Positions 13,800 through 26,697 of a DNA stretch of 64,000 nt are shown one piece after another; the first letter of the stretch is position 1, and the number at the start of each line of letters is the position of its first letter. The position numbers and the translations under genes were made by a program. The DNA lies in NCBI RefSeq assembly GCF_032854445.1, contig NC_088302.1, forward strand, positions 9,667,338 through 9,731,337, read 5' to 3'. The stretch is from Liolophura sinensis. Lineage: Eukaryota > Mollusca > Polyplacophora > Chitonida > Chitonidae. Under the pieces are notes generated by a model. That model saw only the letters and a program-made list of their open reading frames with translations. It was not told the origin of the DNA and searched no databases.

Positions 13800-15449
13800 C
13801 GGGTGATATATGACACATATCGACTGTCAAAAGTCTTAACCACACACTGAGAACGGAAGTGGATCGTCAAATGCATTAGCTAAAGTGCAGAGAGAGGGTC
13901 AGAAGGGACAACAGCAACGGGATATACGCAGCTAAAAAGCCTTTTGTTATATAGCTGCATATGTTTACCACGATGTGTAATCATGTATTGTGGGTTGTTT
14001 AGCAAACAGTGGTAAATCTGGCGAGCAAGTGCTATATTATCAAGTCACAAGAAGATACAACCTTGTCCATAACCCATTCAAGTTTAGATTAATCACTACC
14101 CGCTTGGTTCGTTTCAATTCACACACAATTAGAAGACACTGCGTATAATTTCACGGTTATAAAAATAATAGAATCGTATGCAGAACAACTCTAAATGACA
14201 AATAATTCAAAATGCAACCTAAAAAAAAAAGAATACATAATGTAAAGTATTTAGCATTATAATTTGTCAACGTGTGAGTATCCGTGTCCTGTGTTTTGGG
14301 ATAATTCAACACAGAAAGGTCACAGTTTTGTGTTAAGTAGCAAAGGTTATGTGAAAATATAAAACAAAATTGGCTGTTTCATGTGACAGTAGGACACTGG
14401 TACATTGTCTGATGAGGTAACCTGATGCTTGTGTGTCACAGATATAGGATACGCATTTGCAAGGTACACAGCTTCTTTATAATCTTGTGTTGTATTGTTG
14501 CCTAAGACGGATGTTTTCCCAGGCGTGAAGGGATTCTTGTCTGTGGACTCTCCACAGAACTCATATCGACTGACAGTTGCAGACTTTTACTGTGCATATC
14601 AACTAACACAGAAATGTCTTTGTTGTTCTTTAAAGAGAGCTGGAGAGGAAAGGTTCTACTGAAGTATCGTTTTTTTCACAGCACGAGGCCTTCAGTGCCG
14701 GTCTGTTATTTACGTAGATTCAGTTTGGTGCATGCCTGAGATTTTACCTCCAACTGTTATGTGTAACTCGCTGTAACTGGGAGTTATTCAGCCATGAAAT
14801 AAATAATATAAATGGGTGAAAACTGGTGGTTTTCTTTGAAAACCAACTCTTTTAAGGTGATAGCTGGACCGCTTTACGCAGTAGATACTTATTCAAATCA
14901 CCGATAGGCAGGAGTTGCTGAAACTCCGCATGTAAAGGTAAAGGTAATACCCGATACGCTGGTATAGGCTGAGATATATAGGTATGTTGCACGTAAGATT
15001 GCATAATGATCTTAAATGGGAAGTAAATTATTTTGCATAGGTCTGAATATTGCTTGTGATTAGGCTTCGAGATTTACAGCTAATTAGGTTCTGTTAGAGG
15101 GCGTTGTTGTTGTTCTCTTTGCTGAGGATGATCTTCTTGACCGCGGCTGCAGTTTTGAAATGCGCATACGTCGAAGTGTTTTATGCTTCCTTGTACACGC
15201 TGGCTTTTCACCTGTCCACAAAATGAGATAGAGAGAGATATGAAAACGCCAACCATGTCCCAATATTTTTGTACACACCAAACAGGACATCGGTTTCATT
15301 CTGAAATTGATCCAGCCTTCGTATCGAGGAAACAAACATTCATCAAAGATTGAATCAAAGTTTTGATTAGGTTATTTCGCATTTTATGTCATTGCGACCT
15401 TAACATTTGTCTGTTTAACGATTAACGTTGTTTGTTTTGTCTACCTCAG
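10415..15449 (+). other. gene 1 intron (phase 1, 5,035 bp)
   Basis: The donor is CAAG|gtaaga at 10414/10415 and the acceptor is a pyrimidine-rich stretch ending ctacctcag at 15449. Joining the ends makes codon G|CT (Ala 1627) and keeps both reading frames. Apart from the CT/AT microsatellite at 13719-13795, I see no recognisable gene or repeat. The stretch at 11812-12070 begins like a dispersed repeat (GGTCCCAGGATCACGAAGC), but I could not define its ends. Confidence 0.85.
13719..13795. repeat. compound (CT)n(AT)n microsatellite
   Basis: An uninterrupted CT dinucleotide run passes directly into an AT run, inside the gene 1 intron. Its length is likely variable. The minus-strand frame of alternating residues over it is not a gene. 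Confidence 0.95.
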
Positions 15450-16462
15450 CTCGCCAGGCTAAAGTAAGACGCCCCGTGGCCCGTAAGAGGACGATCATCG
15501 TGGACGAAGAAATGATGGAAGAGATGTTCCTGAGATGCATTATCTGCCGAGATCGCTACGATACCGACGAGAAAACGCCCAAGCTTCTACCGTGCCATCA
15601 CACGTTTTGTCTGGAATGTCTGAAGGAAATGTTCCGTGTGGAATCGGAGCATAGGCAGACGCTGACCACGGCATACCGTGACAATGCCCCCAGCTTCGTT
15701 ACCATCCACTGCCCTACATGCCGAGCCTCTCACATGATTACAGATAAGGACTTTAAGAGTTACAAATCAGACCACAAGCTTCTGGAACTGCTTGAGATTT
15801 CAGCCTGTCCCAGCAAAGGTAGTCTTGGTTACTGTAAAAGTCATAAAACCCAAATCACTGACCATTTCTGTGAGACTTGTCTCCAGGCTGTCTGCAGCGA
15901 TTGCAAAGTGTTGGACCATCGTGAACAAGATGGTCACGTGGTACACTCACGCGCTGAGGCGTTGAGGATCTACGCCAATCAGGCGTTGATCACGTGCTGT
16001 AATGCCGACAGCGAAGACCGGAAGCTGGCAGATATGGAGCGAAATCTGTCAGGCGCCTTAGATGTCATCAACACAAAACTGTCCAACGCTGAGGAAAAGA
16101 TCAGGCAGACGTTCGACAAGTTCAAGGTGGCCATCAACAACAGGCAAGATCAACTGCTGGAAAAGATCGAGACGGAAATGGGGAACCGGAGAGAGGAATT
16201 TTCAAACGATTTGTCTGAGATCACGAAACGCATGGAGACAATTGAGAAGACGCAGACCACCACGAAACAAGCCCAAGAGGACGAAGACGTCGAGCAGATG
16301 TTCACAGCTCACCAGAATGCGCGCGAGATGTTCAAGAACACCTTCGAACCAATCAAACATCCTAAATCAAATATTAAATCGTCATTTCATTACGATAAGC
16401 GTGACCGCGCAAACATCATGAACACGGTGTCGGACCACGGCATGATTACATTCATGAGCTAA
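15450..16462 (+). CDS. gene 1, coding exon 2: RING finger, B-box and coiled coil (TRIM-like E3 ligase module)
   Basis: This last coding exon encodes residues 1627-1963 and stops with TAA at 16460-16462. A C3HC4 RING finger is complete: C1656, C1659, C1675, H1677, C1680, C1683, C1714 and C1717. A B-box follows: C1755, H1758, C1767, C1770, C1775, C1778, H1783 and H1789. Residues of about 1790-1920 are charged and heptad-like, as in the coiled coil of TRIM proteins. There is no SPRY, NHL or filamin domain, so it is a short TRIM-like module. RING/B-box/coiled-coil proteins typically act as ubiquitin E3 ligases and oligomerise through the coil. TRIM proteins normally start with the RING; here it sits after about 1,650 other residues. 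The paralogue at 50699-51750 matches along the whole length. I infer ligase activity from intact zinc ligands only. Confidence 0.93.
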
Positions 16463-16574
16463 TGCGAGCTTGTCATTAATCGATCAAATTGCAAATCGTA
16501 AGGAGAGTTCTATTGTTTCATGAGTATAAAAGATACCAAAATTTAATTAGTAAAGTATGCAATTTAAACTACAC

Positions 16575-16580
16575 AATAAA
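16575..16580 (+). promoter_or_regulatory. candidate poly(A) signal of gene 1
   Basis: AATAAA, 113 bases after the stop codon. Another AATAAA lies at 17430-17435. Such hexamers are frequent by chance in AT-rich DNA, so the true 3' end is unresolved. Confidence 0.4.
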
Positions 16581-18240
16581 TGTCAAACGTGGACTCTAAA
16601 CAATGTATGTCTGCCACTTTGTTATGCATTTTATGAACACTTTGTTACCATAGCTACAGAGAATGAGGACAGAAAGGTCATGTTCATATTTTGTCGTCGT
16701 GTTTTAGTATTTTTTTTATATTTTACTGGAGGATAAATTTCATTCTCAGTGAAGAATATTTTTGAAGTTAACAGTTTCTTAATGCTTTTTCTTGTTTTCA
16801 TATTAAAATTATGACATTAAGAGAAGGGGAGAAGCGTATTTAGTGCTCTATGTGTGATGTGAAATAATAAAAAATGAGCTAAGAAAGATCTAATTTTTGT
16901 TTCCATTTTATGTAAAATAAGGTTTTTCACAGGATAGGGCTCTATGGAGAAAAATCGTGCCATATTTGGGTATGTGACTGAGAGTAACAAAAGTGCCGGA
17001 AGGATAAATCCCGTGAGAGTAAACATTCCTTTCTTTTGGCGATGGTGCGGTGCTGGCGATCAACACGGCCATTAAAGGCGTGACTGTCATATCGTTGTCA
17101 CTACAAATCAACGTTTTTCAATGCGCAGATTTTCAAATAACCTTCATACAATGACAAAAAGTGTTTTCAGTATGACTTTTAGTAATTACTGACCGGCCCA
17201 TCAGGGTTAAACGCCTCTCCTGTAAACACAGATTCCTAGAATTCCATCAGACGTGTACTAATGTATTTGTATTTACAAGCATCACTCAAAAGTGTATCCA
17301 AGTGATCAAAATGTATATTTTGTATTTTGACTGTTCCTTCAACGGCATATCATAAATGTATTCGTCACGTTTCCTCTGTTCAGTATTTTAAATGTGTTTT
17401 CTTTCTCTTGTCAGAGAAAACTGTATTTGAATAAAATGTTTTGAGAATTGAATGAATCATGTTTCAGATACCAAAACATCATGACTTTGTATTTTCATTT
17501 GCTATTTCAATGAACTTTTTGTACTGTATGAATACAGATTTTTGTTCTTTTCCATACTTATAATTTTGTAAATACATATATCATTCCGGACTAAGATTAA
17601 CCTCAAAGGAGAGAAACAGGCAATAAGTAAGACCATATCCGTATACGTTTGGAAAGACTAATTTATTAAGTGCGATCTAGCGTAAAACAAGTGATACTCA
17701 AAAGTAAACAATTCGCCAGAAAAGTTGCTTTTAAATTTTATATCCAAATTAAGTAAATGTTGTCATACATCCTCTAGAATATAAAAATATGTCTGTCATT
17801 TTGAGGTCAGATTTTAACATGTCTGTGACAGTTCACTTGTATAGTCGATAACAATCCTGACATGCAAAGATATGTTTTGTAAAATCTATGTGTTGAAGTT
17901 TTGAAATTATGCCATAAAATCAAAGCTATGTGTAACCATTGTGAAGTTGTATATTCTATGTACCTGACAATTTCAGAAAGTCAAAGGACGTTGTTAATTA
18001 TGTCAAAACATGTTAAGTTCATTGTACAACTGACATCGTTTGAAAAGAGATTTACATTTAGATGTCATTATTGTTTTGTTCATCTCGTATTATTAGGTTT
18101 TATGTGTATATGAAAATTATTAATAAAAAAAGTCTTACCACCATGTTGTTCTCCATATCTGACAGAATTACTGGCATGCAGTTGATTGTTGTAGTGACCA
18201 GGTAAGTTATAAGTTTGAGCTGTAAACAATCGGTTTATTT

Positions 18241-18545
18241 ACATGATTGTCGTTTAACATCGCTTTCGGTTGTATTTCAGTCGTATGATGATGGTGGAGG
18301 GAGTCGTCGCTGAGTGGTCAATGTGCTAGTCTTTCAGTCACTAGTTCACAGGAGCCATTTGAATTGATGCTGACTAGTGTCGTCTTGTCTGAAGTCCGTT
18401 GGAATCCACTTACCTTCTCCCAGTATTAATGCATATGTCGGTGGTTTAGTCCAGAACTTCCTGTTTCCTCCGCCATTGCAATTGGCCGCCCTCGTGCAAG
18501 TAAAAAATAATGAGTATGGCGTTTAATATCAATGACATAAGTTAA
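18241..18545. repeat. diverged SINE-like segment
   Basis: TTTCAGTCGTATGATGATGG near 18278-18297 resembles the reversed tail of the Nin-like SINE at 25486-25819. It is followed by a possible tRNA-like head (CGTCGCTGAGTGGTCAATG) and a terminal part with TTTCCTCCGCCATTGC and GGCCGCCCTCGTGCAAGTAAAA, which resembles the AAAT-tailed family. Divergence is high and the limits are approximate. Confidence 0.4.
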
Positions 18546-18739
18546 GAAATATCAAGATCTCGTGTCCTCTTGCAGCTGACCGATCGCTATGCTGTCTCAC
18601 GGAACGACCAGGCATGGCAATTCACTCTATCACAACATACTGAGACCGTCTGTCAGATCGGTATTCCACCTATCCTTTCATGCTGTGTGTCAAATCAGAG
18701 AAACATCAAAATTGAAAGTTCGATTTGGAAGTTGGCCCA

Positions 18740-20330
18740 ACTGAAATGACACAGTGGTAATGTCTCAACATCTGAATGACAGCAGTGGTAGTGTCTCAGC
18801 ATTTGAGTGACATAGTGGTAGTGTCTCAACATCTGAATGACACAGTGGTAGTGTCTCAACATCTGAATGACAGCAGTGGTAGTGTCTCAACATCTGAATG
18901 ACACAGTGGTAGTGTCTCAACATTTGAATGAAACAGTAGCAGTGTCACAACATTTGAATGACATAGTGGTAGTGTCTTAGCATCTGAATGACACAGTGAT
19001 AGTGTCTCAACATTTGAATGACATAGTGGTAGTGTCTCAACATCTGAATGAGAGCAGTGGTAGTGTCTCAACATTTGAATGACACCAGTGGTAGTGTCTC
19101 AAAATCTGAATGACATAGTGTTAGTGTCTTAGCATCTGAATGACACAGTGATAGTGTCTCAACATTTGAATGACATAGTGGTAGTGTCTCAACATCTCAA
19201 TGACATCAGTGTTAGTGTCTCAACATTTGAATGACACCAGTGGTAGTGTCTCAACATCTGAATGACACAGTGTTAGTGTCTCATCATCTGAATGGCACAG
19301 TGGTAGTATCTGAACATCTGAATGACATAGTGTTAGTGTCTCAACATCTGAATGACAAACTGGTAGTGTCAACAACTGAATGACAAACTGGTTATGTCAG
19401 CATCTGAATGACATAGTGTTAGTGTCTCAATATCTGAATGACGTTGTTGTGTCAACAATGGAATAGCAAACCGGGTGTGTCAACAACAGAATGACATAGT
19501 CGTAATGTCAACATCTGAATGACGAACTCATAGGTCATTAATTAAATGACACAGTGAGAGCATGTCAACAAATGAATGACATAATGGTGTGTCAACAACT
19601 GAATGAAACAACATCTGAATAATACAGTGGTAGTGTTAACAACTGAAAGACATAATGGTAGTGTCAACATCTGAATGACACAATGGTAGTGTCAACAAGT
19701 GAATGATAAACTAGTAGTGTCAACATCTGAATGACATAGTGGCAGGGTCAACAACAACTAAATTACATGATGTAGTGTCAAGACTTGAATGGCATAATGG
19801 TAGTACCTCAACATCTGAATGACATAGTGGTACTGTCAACAACTGAATGGTAGTTATAGTGTTAACTTCTGAATAACATAGTAGCATTGTCTCACGACCT
19901 GAATGACTGAATTTGAATAGTGGTAGTGTCAACAACTGAATAACATATTGGTAATGTCAACACGTGAATGACATAATGCTAGTGTCAACAGTGAATGACA
20001 AGGTGATAGTGCCAACAAGTGAATTACGTCAACAACTGTATGACAATTGTAGTGTCAACAACTGAATGATATAGTGGTAGTGTCCACACCTGAATGACAA
20101 ACTGGTAGTGTCAACAGTTGACTAGCACAGCGGTAGTGTCCACAAGTGAATGACATAGTTGTTGTGTCTCAACATCTAAATGACATAGTTGCATTGTCAA
20201 CATCTAATTGACATAGTTGCATTGTCAACATCTGAATGACATAGTGGTGTGTCAGCAACTAAATGACATAATGGTGTGTCAACATCTGAATCACATAGTG
20301 GCAGTGATTCACAGTGGAAATACACAGGTC
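18740..20330. repeat. 30-bp minisatellite, about 1.6 kb
   Basis: The unit is about 30 bp, of the form CTGAATGACACAGTGG followed by TAGTGTCTCAACAT. The left half (to about 19350) is regular. To the right the TCTC is often lost, units shorten to about 26-28 bp and they diverge. Because 30 is a multiple of 3, the minus strand stays open in the left half and gives a repeating ten-residue peptide, which is a by-product rather than a gene. Confidence 0.95.
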
Positions 20331-22437
20331 TCTATCAACTGACTGACTTCCTGGTATTTTTACTTAATCCTGGTTAATCAATGTATTAAATGATTTAACA
20401 TTTAACTTAGCTTTTAAATACATTTCCAAAGATATCAAAGCATGCGATTTCAGCAGACTCTGGGTTTCAGTTAACCAGCAAATCATTCAACGACGTAGCA
20501 CAATCTAGAAGGTTTAATCCAATTGAAAATATTTGATCTGTATGGTCAACATCTTGTAAAGACTGTATGGGCTCAGACAAAATGGTCGATCAAGAAAAAC
20601 AAAATTCCCAGATCACATTTCCGGCGTAGAGTTTTGCTGACCGAGAGTCTTCATTCACTATGGCTATATGGGTCACCAGTGTTTAAACCATTGGCGTCGG
20701 TAAATAATGGTGCGTGTTGTGTCGAACTGTTCCTGAAAGCATTACCGTGGGATAAGTTATTTAAAAACTACCGGGGGTTGCCGTTCTGGTTAAACAGTCA
20801 CCAGGAGAGGATACTCTGAATGAAACCTTCTAGACGCATCCAGCCTCGAACTGGAATGTATACTATTGATTTATTGAAAGCTACAGGTAGAAGCCACTGT
20901 AACAACATATACGGAAGGGTAAACATTTTTCACATTAGACTTTAGTCACAGGCGTGAGCGTCTTCGAACTTTCCCGAGACATTTTTCATCCATGACGAAG
21001 GGAATACGACTTTAGTTGTAAACAAACAGTGCTATATCCGGTGTGACTGGACTACTTTTTGGTCAGCCTAAATAATGCACCTGGATGAGGGACGAGGTTT
21101 CGAATACGTACACTGCTCACTTGTTTTCCAAACGTTTATTGTGGTGATCGTGTACTCTAAACTTACATCGACTTGCAACGCTGTGAGTTTATACTAAACG
21201 TCCAGTTTGTCAGGTATCTAAAACCTGCGGTGAAGGAGGTACCCTTAGATATCATTCTAGGCCATGCATTTATCAAAATTACCATACAGTTCATTAGCGG
21301 GAAATGATATCCAAAAGACTACTAAAAGTAAACATCCTGAAAGAAGAAAAAACAATTTTCAATGATGTAAAAACTGGCGTGTAATAAATGTCAAATAAGC
21401 CACATTTAGAAACAGCCGCACTTTGCCAGGTGCCAACCCACAGGTGAAGCAGAGCCGCAACTGAATCAAGCAAAGCTGGATATTTACACACGATTTGATA
21501 GGTCGACGGCTGACAGAAGCCCTTCCACAAAACCACGTAAATTGAATATTCGTAATTATTCCCGTAAATAGCACCAGGCTTCACTTACATAAAGGTTAAG
21601 AAGCTCAATTAGACTCATCAACAATCGACAGGTACAAACCATGGCCAATTACACTATGCAAAAAAAAACTGCAATTAATGACCGATATTTTAGCAAAATT
21701 TTGCTCTCACCCAATTCATTTTAGCTGGATAAACAACGATGTTTGTCAAAAATGTATTTTTTTTTGACGATGGCAAACTCTAACTCTTATTTTATCAAGA
21801 CGACAGAAACTATGTATACCTGAGCATCATATACCTAGTTACAGTTTGGCAGAATCGAAATATTTCCTGTTCAGGATTCCATAAAAGAGAATGTACAGTA
21901 GTGTATGAATATATGTCATGTCGAAGACTATTCAGTTATGAATAGTAAACGTGTAATAATTCATACTATAAGAGGATTCCATCAGCATAAACGAATGCTT
22001 TCTTTACACTAAAAAGCTTCCCAATACTGAGTATGTTTTCAAAGTGAAAATGTTATGAATATATCCTATATTCATTTCTTCACCTACCGATACTTCTAAA
22101 GTAGCTTCAAAGTGTAAGTATAAATAAAAGTGGGTCACACGAGACTGGAGATTTATTTACTAACCACATATGTTCAGCTATATACTGTGAATTTTTGAAC
22201 TGTGGACATGTTTACCGTCGACCTAGATTTCAACCAAATAAAATTAGGCTGTCTTTATTTTGGTTGTTTCCATAGAAACGGGTTATTAAATATTCAGATA
22301 GCCTGTCAGGTGTTGAGGTTAAAGAGGTCATTGTATGTATTTGTGAAAAATATGTTTCGTAAGTCGGTACCTCTGGGAGTACTGGAGGAGAATTCTGGTA
22401 ATAAACTGTTACCTTATTCTCCGCCATTTTGCGACTA
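20331..22437. other. intergenic, nothing recognised
   Basis: No repeat family or protein similarity recognised. A 98-codon open frame at 20523-20819 lacks any recognisable motif and is probably chance. Confidence 0.5.
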
Positions 22438-22800
22438 GCGCCGATGATCCAGTTCGTAGAGCGTCCGATTCGGAGGTGGAATATCCAGGTTCAATCCTGG
22501 GTCGGGTCACACCTAAGATCTTAGAAATTAGGAAATTGTAGCTTCCACGCTCGACGTTTAGCATTAAGGGGAAGTGCAAGGACTGGTTGACCTGTATCAG
22601 TATAATGGCTCGGATGGGGCAGCTTACTTGCCTTCGGTAAGTCGTCTCAATAAAACAGCACTAGATAAAAGGTGGAAATCCGTCCTGCAACAAGGAGTCA
22701 CATTACATGCACTGTATGGATTCTTTCGTCGTCATATGACTGAAAAATTGTTAAGTACGACGTTAGCAAGCACTCACTCTCAGTATGTGATTTTGCACTA
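22438..22800 (+). mobile_element. tRNA-derived SINE with Nin-like core, plus strand
   Basis: The head has an A-box-like GTTCGTAGAGCGTCC and a B-box-like CAGGTTCAATCCTGGGTCGG. The body contains GACTGGTTGACCTGTATCAG and TATAATGGCTCGGATGGGG, which I recall as resembling the Nin central domain of animal SINEs. The 3' end reads GTCGTCATATGACTGAAAAA, then TTGTTAAGTACGACGTTAGC and ACTCACTC. A second copy lies inverted at 25486-25819 and a tail alone at 45449-45487. The Nin assignment is from memory; the SINE call rests on the head, the tail and the second copy. Confidence 0.8.
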
Positions 22801-25485
22801 TGCGTGCCAAGGTTTCCACTTTCTTTCTCTTAGTGCATGAAGGCATGTGTTCATTGGGAAGACAGGTGCATGACACTCTGGTTTTGCATTCAGATAGCGT
22901 CTCAATACCAGCATTATCCCCAATATTTTCTCAAGAATTTGTATGAATAGTATTTGAACGAATAACAGATGTACCATGCGATTGGTTAGGGTTTGTTTTT
23001 CACTTTTGCTATCTAGTTATATGGACATGCTGCTGAATATTTTCAAGCTTGTCAATCTAACAAATAAAAACAGTTTTGTGCACCCAGTGTAGGCTCTCTT
23101 CTTTGATGTTAACAGTTCCTCCCCCATGACGTTGTGTGTGAGTGATGACGTTATCTCCTAGGAAAAGGTGGTTCGAATTGAGTTTACTCTGGGTTCAAAG
23201 CTGTTGCTCTAAGAACAAGTACAATCCAGAAACAAAAACTCTCATGAAGAAACAAGGAATAAGAACAAGGAATGCTTAAGAACGATTAATATCCACTGCC
23301 AACAGGATTAGAACCGTTTTAGGCATAAGTCTGTTAAAAATAGCATTACGATAACAGAAAACAGACACACATAAACAACAAACAGTTTACAGTACAACAA
23401 GAACAGATTTCATGAAAAACTTGTAATCAGAGACAAGGTATCCAGCTAGCATTAGTGTTACTGAATAATATGTTAATGTTACACGTATTCAATATTATCA
23501 AAAAAAAACAACAACAACAACAAATAATTGTGATAAAATAAATGTATATATCCAGCATGTTGGCTTGTCATTGAACAATTCAATACTAATGCGAATGATT
23601 CTGTGACTCGGTTTTCTTTTAGCCATGGAACGATTCAGTATTAACGCTCGACTGTCTTTATATTGACTATATAGTAGGCTAGTCTTATTCCCCGACCGGT
23701 CACTGCATTATAAAGCTATTCACATGGTAAGACGATGTGACCTGGTCCGTGTCTGATCCAGACTGCAGGCGAGTCAGTCAACCGTGCAAGATTGATTTGG
23801 GTATGGATAAAAAAAATTCTGCCAGAATATGAAACGAAACACAATAGCAATTCTAACGTGACCTAATATTCAAGGTTAACCTAACCAAGACACAGATGCT
23901 GTTTTGTCCTCCCCATAACAGATACAACAAAGGGCCATTGTATTGATAGCGAAATGAATTTGAATAATCGCTTGTCCTTCAGTTAATTGCATGACGATGA
24001 ATAACGATCAACAGCAAAATTACACTCTTTATCTAGGAATTAAAACGTTATTAGCTTGTCTTTGTGAAAATATGGTGTGTGTTCATACTTCATGAATTTT
24101 GTACCTGTTAATCTTCAAATATGTCCGAACACCTGTTCATCTTTCTGTCTGTTTCCGTGGAAACAGGTCTGTCTGAGTGCCTGTCTGTCTGTGTGTCCGC
24201 CTGTTTGTATATCTGTCTCCCTGACTAATATATTGCACTGATTGTGTTTTTTGTGTACACTATTTCCCGTCTTGCGTGCATTTCCGTTTAGACTGCCTGT
24301 CTGTCTGCCCTGTTGTATGTTGCAGTGTTTGTTTATCTGAATCCCTGAGATCCACTGAGTAACTTCACGTAGTAAAGTGCCCAGGTCACTCCAAGAAAGA
24401 CCTTAAAATGCATAGTTGGCAAATATCAATATTTCGACCTTTATTTGGTCATCATCGGGATTATTTACTTGTTTATCTCTTCACTCAATCTTCCCCCCTA
24501 TAAAGGACAGAAATTAAAGGATCCGTTTGCTGTGTTTCAGAGAGATACTTACCTTTCTACACTAATTTGATACACAATCCAGTGCTTAAAAACCGAAGTG
24601 TAAGTTGTGTATGGTTTAAAAGGAGTTTGTCCGTGATTCCTTTGATTGACGTAGACTCACAAACAATCCTTTGAAAAACGAGATAATAGGTGAGAAATGC
24701 ACAGAAGAGCTGCCAAACCCAGTCTACTTGAAAACAGACTGCACGTTCACACAACTTCAGAAGCACAGACTCAGTGAAGGTTAGGACTTTTTTAGTTTTG
24801 CCGCGCTTACTTTGTTCTCCGCTTTGTTAACCCTGCCATTATAAATGCTGGCGGATGTAACAATAGAAGAGATTAGCAATCTTCAGTCTATTTTCAAGGG
24901 AAGAAAAAAAAAGTCGACGATAAATGTCAATGTGACGTAACCGTCTGTTAAATGTGGCCGGCATTTTCTGCGTTTTATGCATACACCGGGTTTCAACAAC
25001 AAAGTAGTATTAAGAACGTGAAGCCCTACAACTCTAATGGGGACCAAAGTAGGGCAAGTTCATCCTCATACGGTATTTCATATTGAAGTACACCAAAACT
25101 AATGACGTCAGTGGAACTTTCTACCCTAGCCTTATCAGCAAAAGCATCTGTTCTAAATACAACAGTTACCATTTTACATGCCCCCCCCCCCCCCACAAGA
25201 AAAAAGGTGCTACAGCGTCCAACTCGTAATAGAGTGACACAATATGGCTCATCTCAGATTTTAAAATTGTTAATCTTGCTCTTCTGTGTTATAGGATGTA
25301 TTGGAAATTAATATTGCAATTTAGCATCATGGGTTACGACGGGAATATGGATGTCAAACTTGACACTTAGATTTGCATGACTCTGAACATAAAGAAAAAT
25401 GTAGGCCGAGCACCAATTGGTCCAGTGTCAGTTCACTGGTACTCTCTGGAAAGCCATGCTTGCTGATTTCCTGCATGGGTTCAAT
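22801..25485. other. intergenic, low-complexity patches only
   Basis: Contains an A/CAA-rich patch near 23500-23525, a degenerate CTGT-rich stretch at 24135-24200 and a poly-C run near 25182-25195. No gene is supported. Confidence 0.5.
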
Positions 25486-25819
25486 TGAGTGAGTGAGTGA
25501 GTGTTTGGGGATTAACGTCATGCTCAACAATATTTCAGTCATATGACGACAAAGGAATCGTTAGAGTGAATGTAATGTACCTTCTTGTTGCAGGACGGAT
25601 TTCCACCGCTCTTTTATCTAGTGCTGCTTCATTGAGACGACTTACCGAAGGCAAGTAAGCTGCCCCGCCCGAGCCATTATACTGATACGGGTCAACCAGT
25701 CGTTGCACTCTTCTAGTCATGCCCATTTTCCTCTTTTAAAGTCTTAGGTGTGACTCGACCCAGGATTGATCTACCGTTCCCGATGCGGACGCTCTACCAA
25801 CTGTGCTATCCGCGCCGGT
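25486..25819 (-). mobile_element. tRNA-derived SINE with Nin-like core, minus strand
   Basis: On the minus strand it runs from the head (GCGCGGATAGCACAGTTGG, TAGAGCGTCCGCATCGGG, then ATCAATCCTGGGTCGAGTC) through the same core as at 22438 (GACTGGTTGACCCGTATCAG, TATAATGGCTCGGGCGGGG) to a tail with CATATGACTGAAATATTG and CACTCACTCACTCA. It lies about 2.7 kb from the other copy in opposite orientation, so the pair could form a hairpin in a transcript. Confidence 0.82.
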
Positions 25820-26371
25820 CGGTTTCAAGTGAAACATCACGATAGCAAATACACGGGCTTGGGAACGGTTTGATTCAAGGGGATACTTAGTGAAAAAACC
25901 TAAACAATAATGTAACAAAAGATTAAATGTAATGAAAAATTTACGGCATGCTGAGAGCGATGTTTAACATCAATCAAACACACAAACAAAAGAGAAAAAT
26001 CATAAAAAATATGTTAAGTGTTGATCTCAGAAAAACTTAAATATCTTTTCATACAGAATTGTTTCTTTAGAAGTTTTCAAATTTCTCGCTCATGATAATT
26101 TTCAGTATGTTACACTGTGGGTACAGTCAGGTGCATCCCAACAATGCTGCACAATTCGGAGAGTAATACCTCGTATCAACAATAAAATGATTGCTTACAG
26201 GTACTGTGGCTCTTCACAATTAGCACTTGTCCACTCTTGCAAGGGAGTCATGTTGTGAAGTAATAATTCGTGACTGTGACTGGCAAGCGTCCAAATGTAT
26301 TGTAGGTTACTCGGTATTTACTTTACACTGTACAAAAGAGACCGAGACATGGAAAACTTGCCCGTCTTATT

Positions 26372-26642
26372 CTAGACCAGTGACGTCTAATAAACTGGAA
26401 TTAACATTACTCCATTTCTTTTTACTTCATTCTACTTTAAGCATAAGGCTAAGGGTGTGTAAATTGCTGCTATTTATGCTTTTACATGAATAGTTGGACT
26501 AAAACCCCGACTGAGGTAAATTGACAAGAAGCCGTGACTCGCCGGTTATGAGTGACCATTTGCCAGCTATCACACTGTTGTCGCTGCTCTGGTCTTCCTC
26601 TCTATGCTGTATGTCTTTAATTATGTTATGTCTAGGTCAGAG
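26372..26642 (-). repeat. dispersed repeat family R1, long copy
   Basis: In minus orientation it shows the far-end block (TCTAGACCAGTGACGTCTAA), TTTAAGC, the ACATGAATAGTTGGACTAAAA block, CGCCGGTTATGAGTGACC, ATTTGCCAGCTATCACACTG, TTGTCGCTGCTCTGGT and CTCTATGCTGTATGTC. It is one of the most complete copies and helps define the roughly 270-bp extent of the family. Confidence 0.75.
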
Positions 26643-26697
26643 TATCCCGAGAGATATTGGTATGATCTTGTATCACATCCAAAACTATCAAAAACGC

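Larger units (their letters stand above)
16463..18714. other. gene 1 3' flank and intergenic DNA
   Basis: AT-rich sequence without a credible gene. AATAAA hexamers at 16575-16580 and 17430-17435 are candidate poly(A) signals for gene 1. A SINE-like segment lies at 18241-18545. Confidence 0.6.

Noticed and set aside
18740-20330. CRISPR-like array of regular repeats
   Set aside because: The units are head-to-tail with no unique spacers, and the DNA is clearly animal. It is a minisatellite.
20523-20819. A 98-codon plus-strand gene
   Set aside because: No motif, no splice context, no paralogue in the window; it is within the length expected by chance over 64 kb.
22438-22515. A functional tRNA gene
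   Set aside because: It has Pol III box-like strings but no clean cloverleaf, and it continues into a SINE body that is repeated elsewhere in the window.
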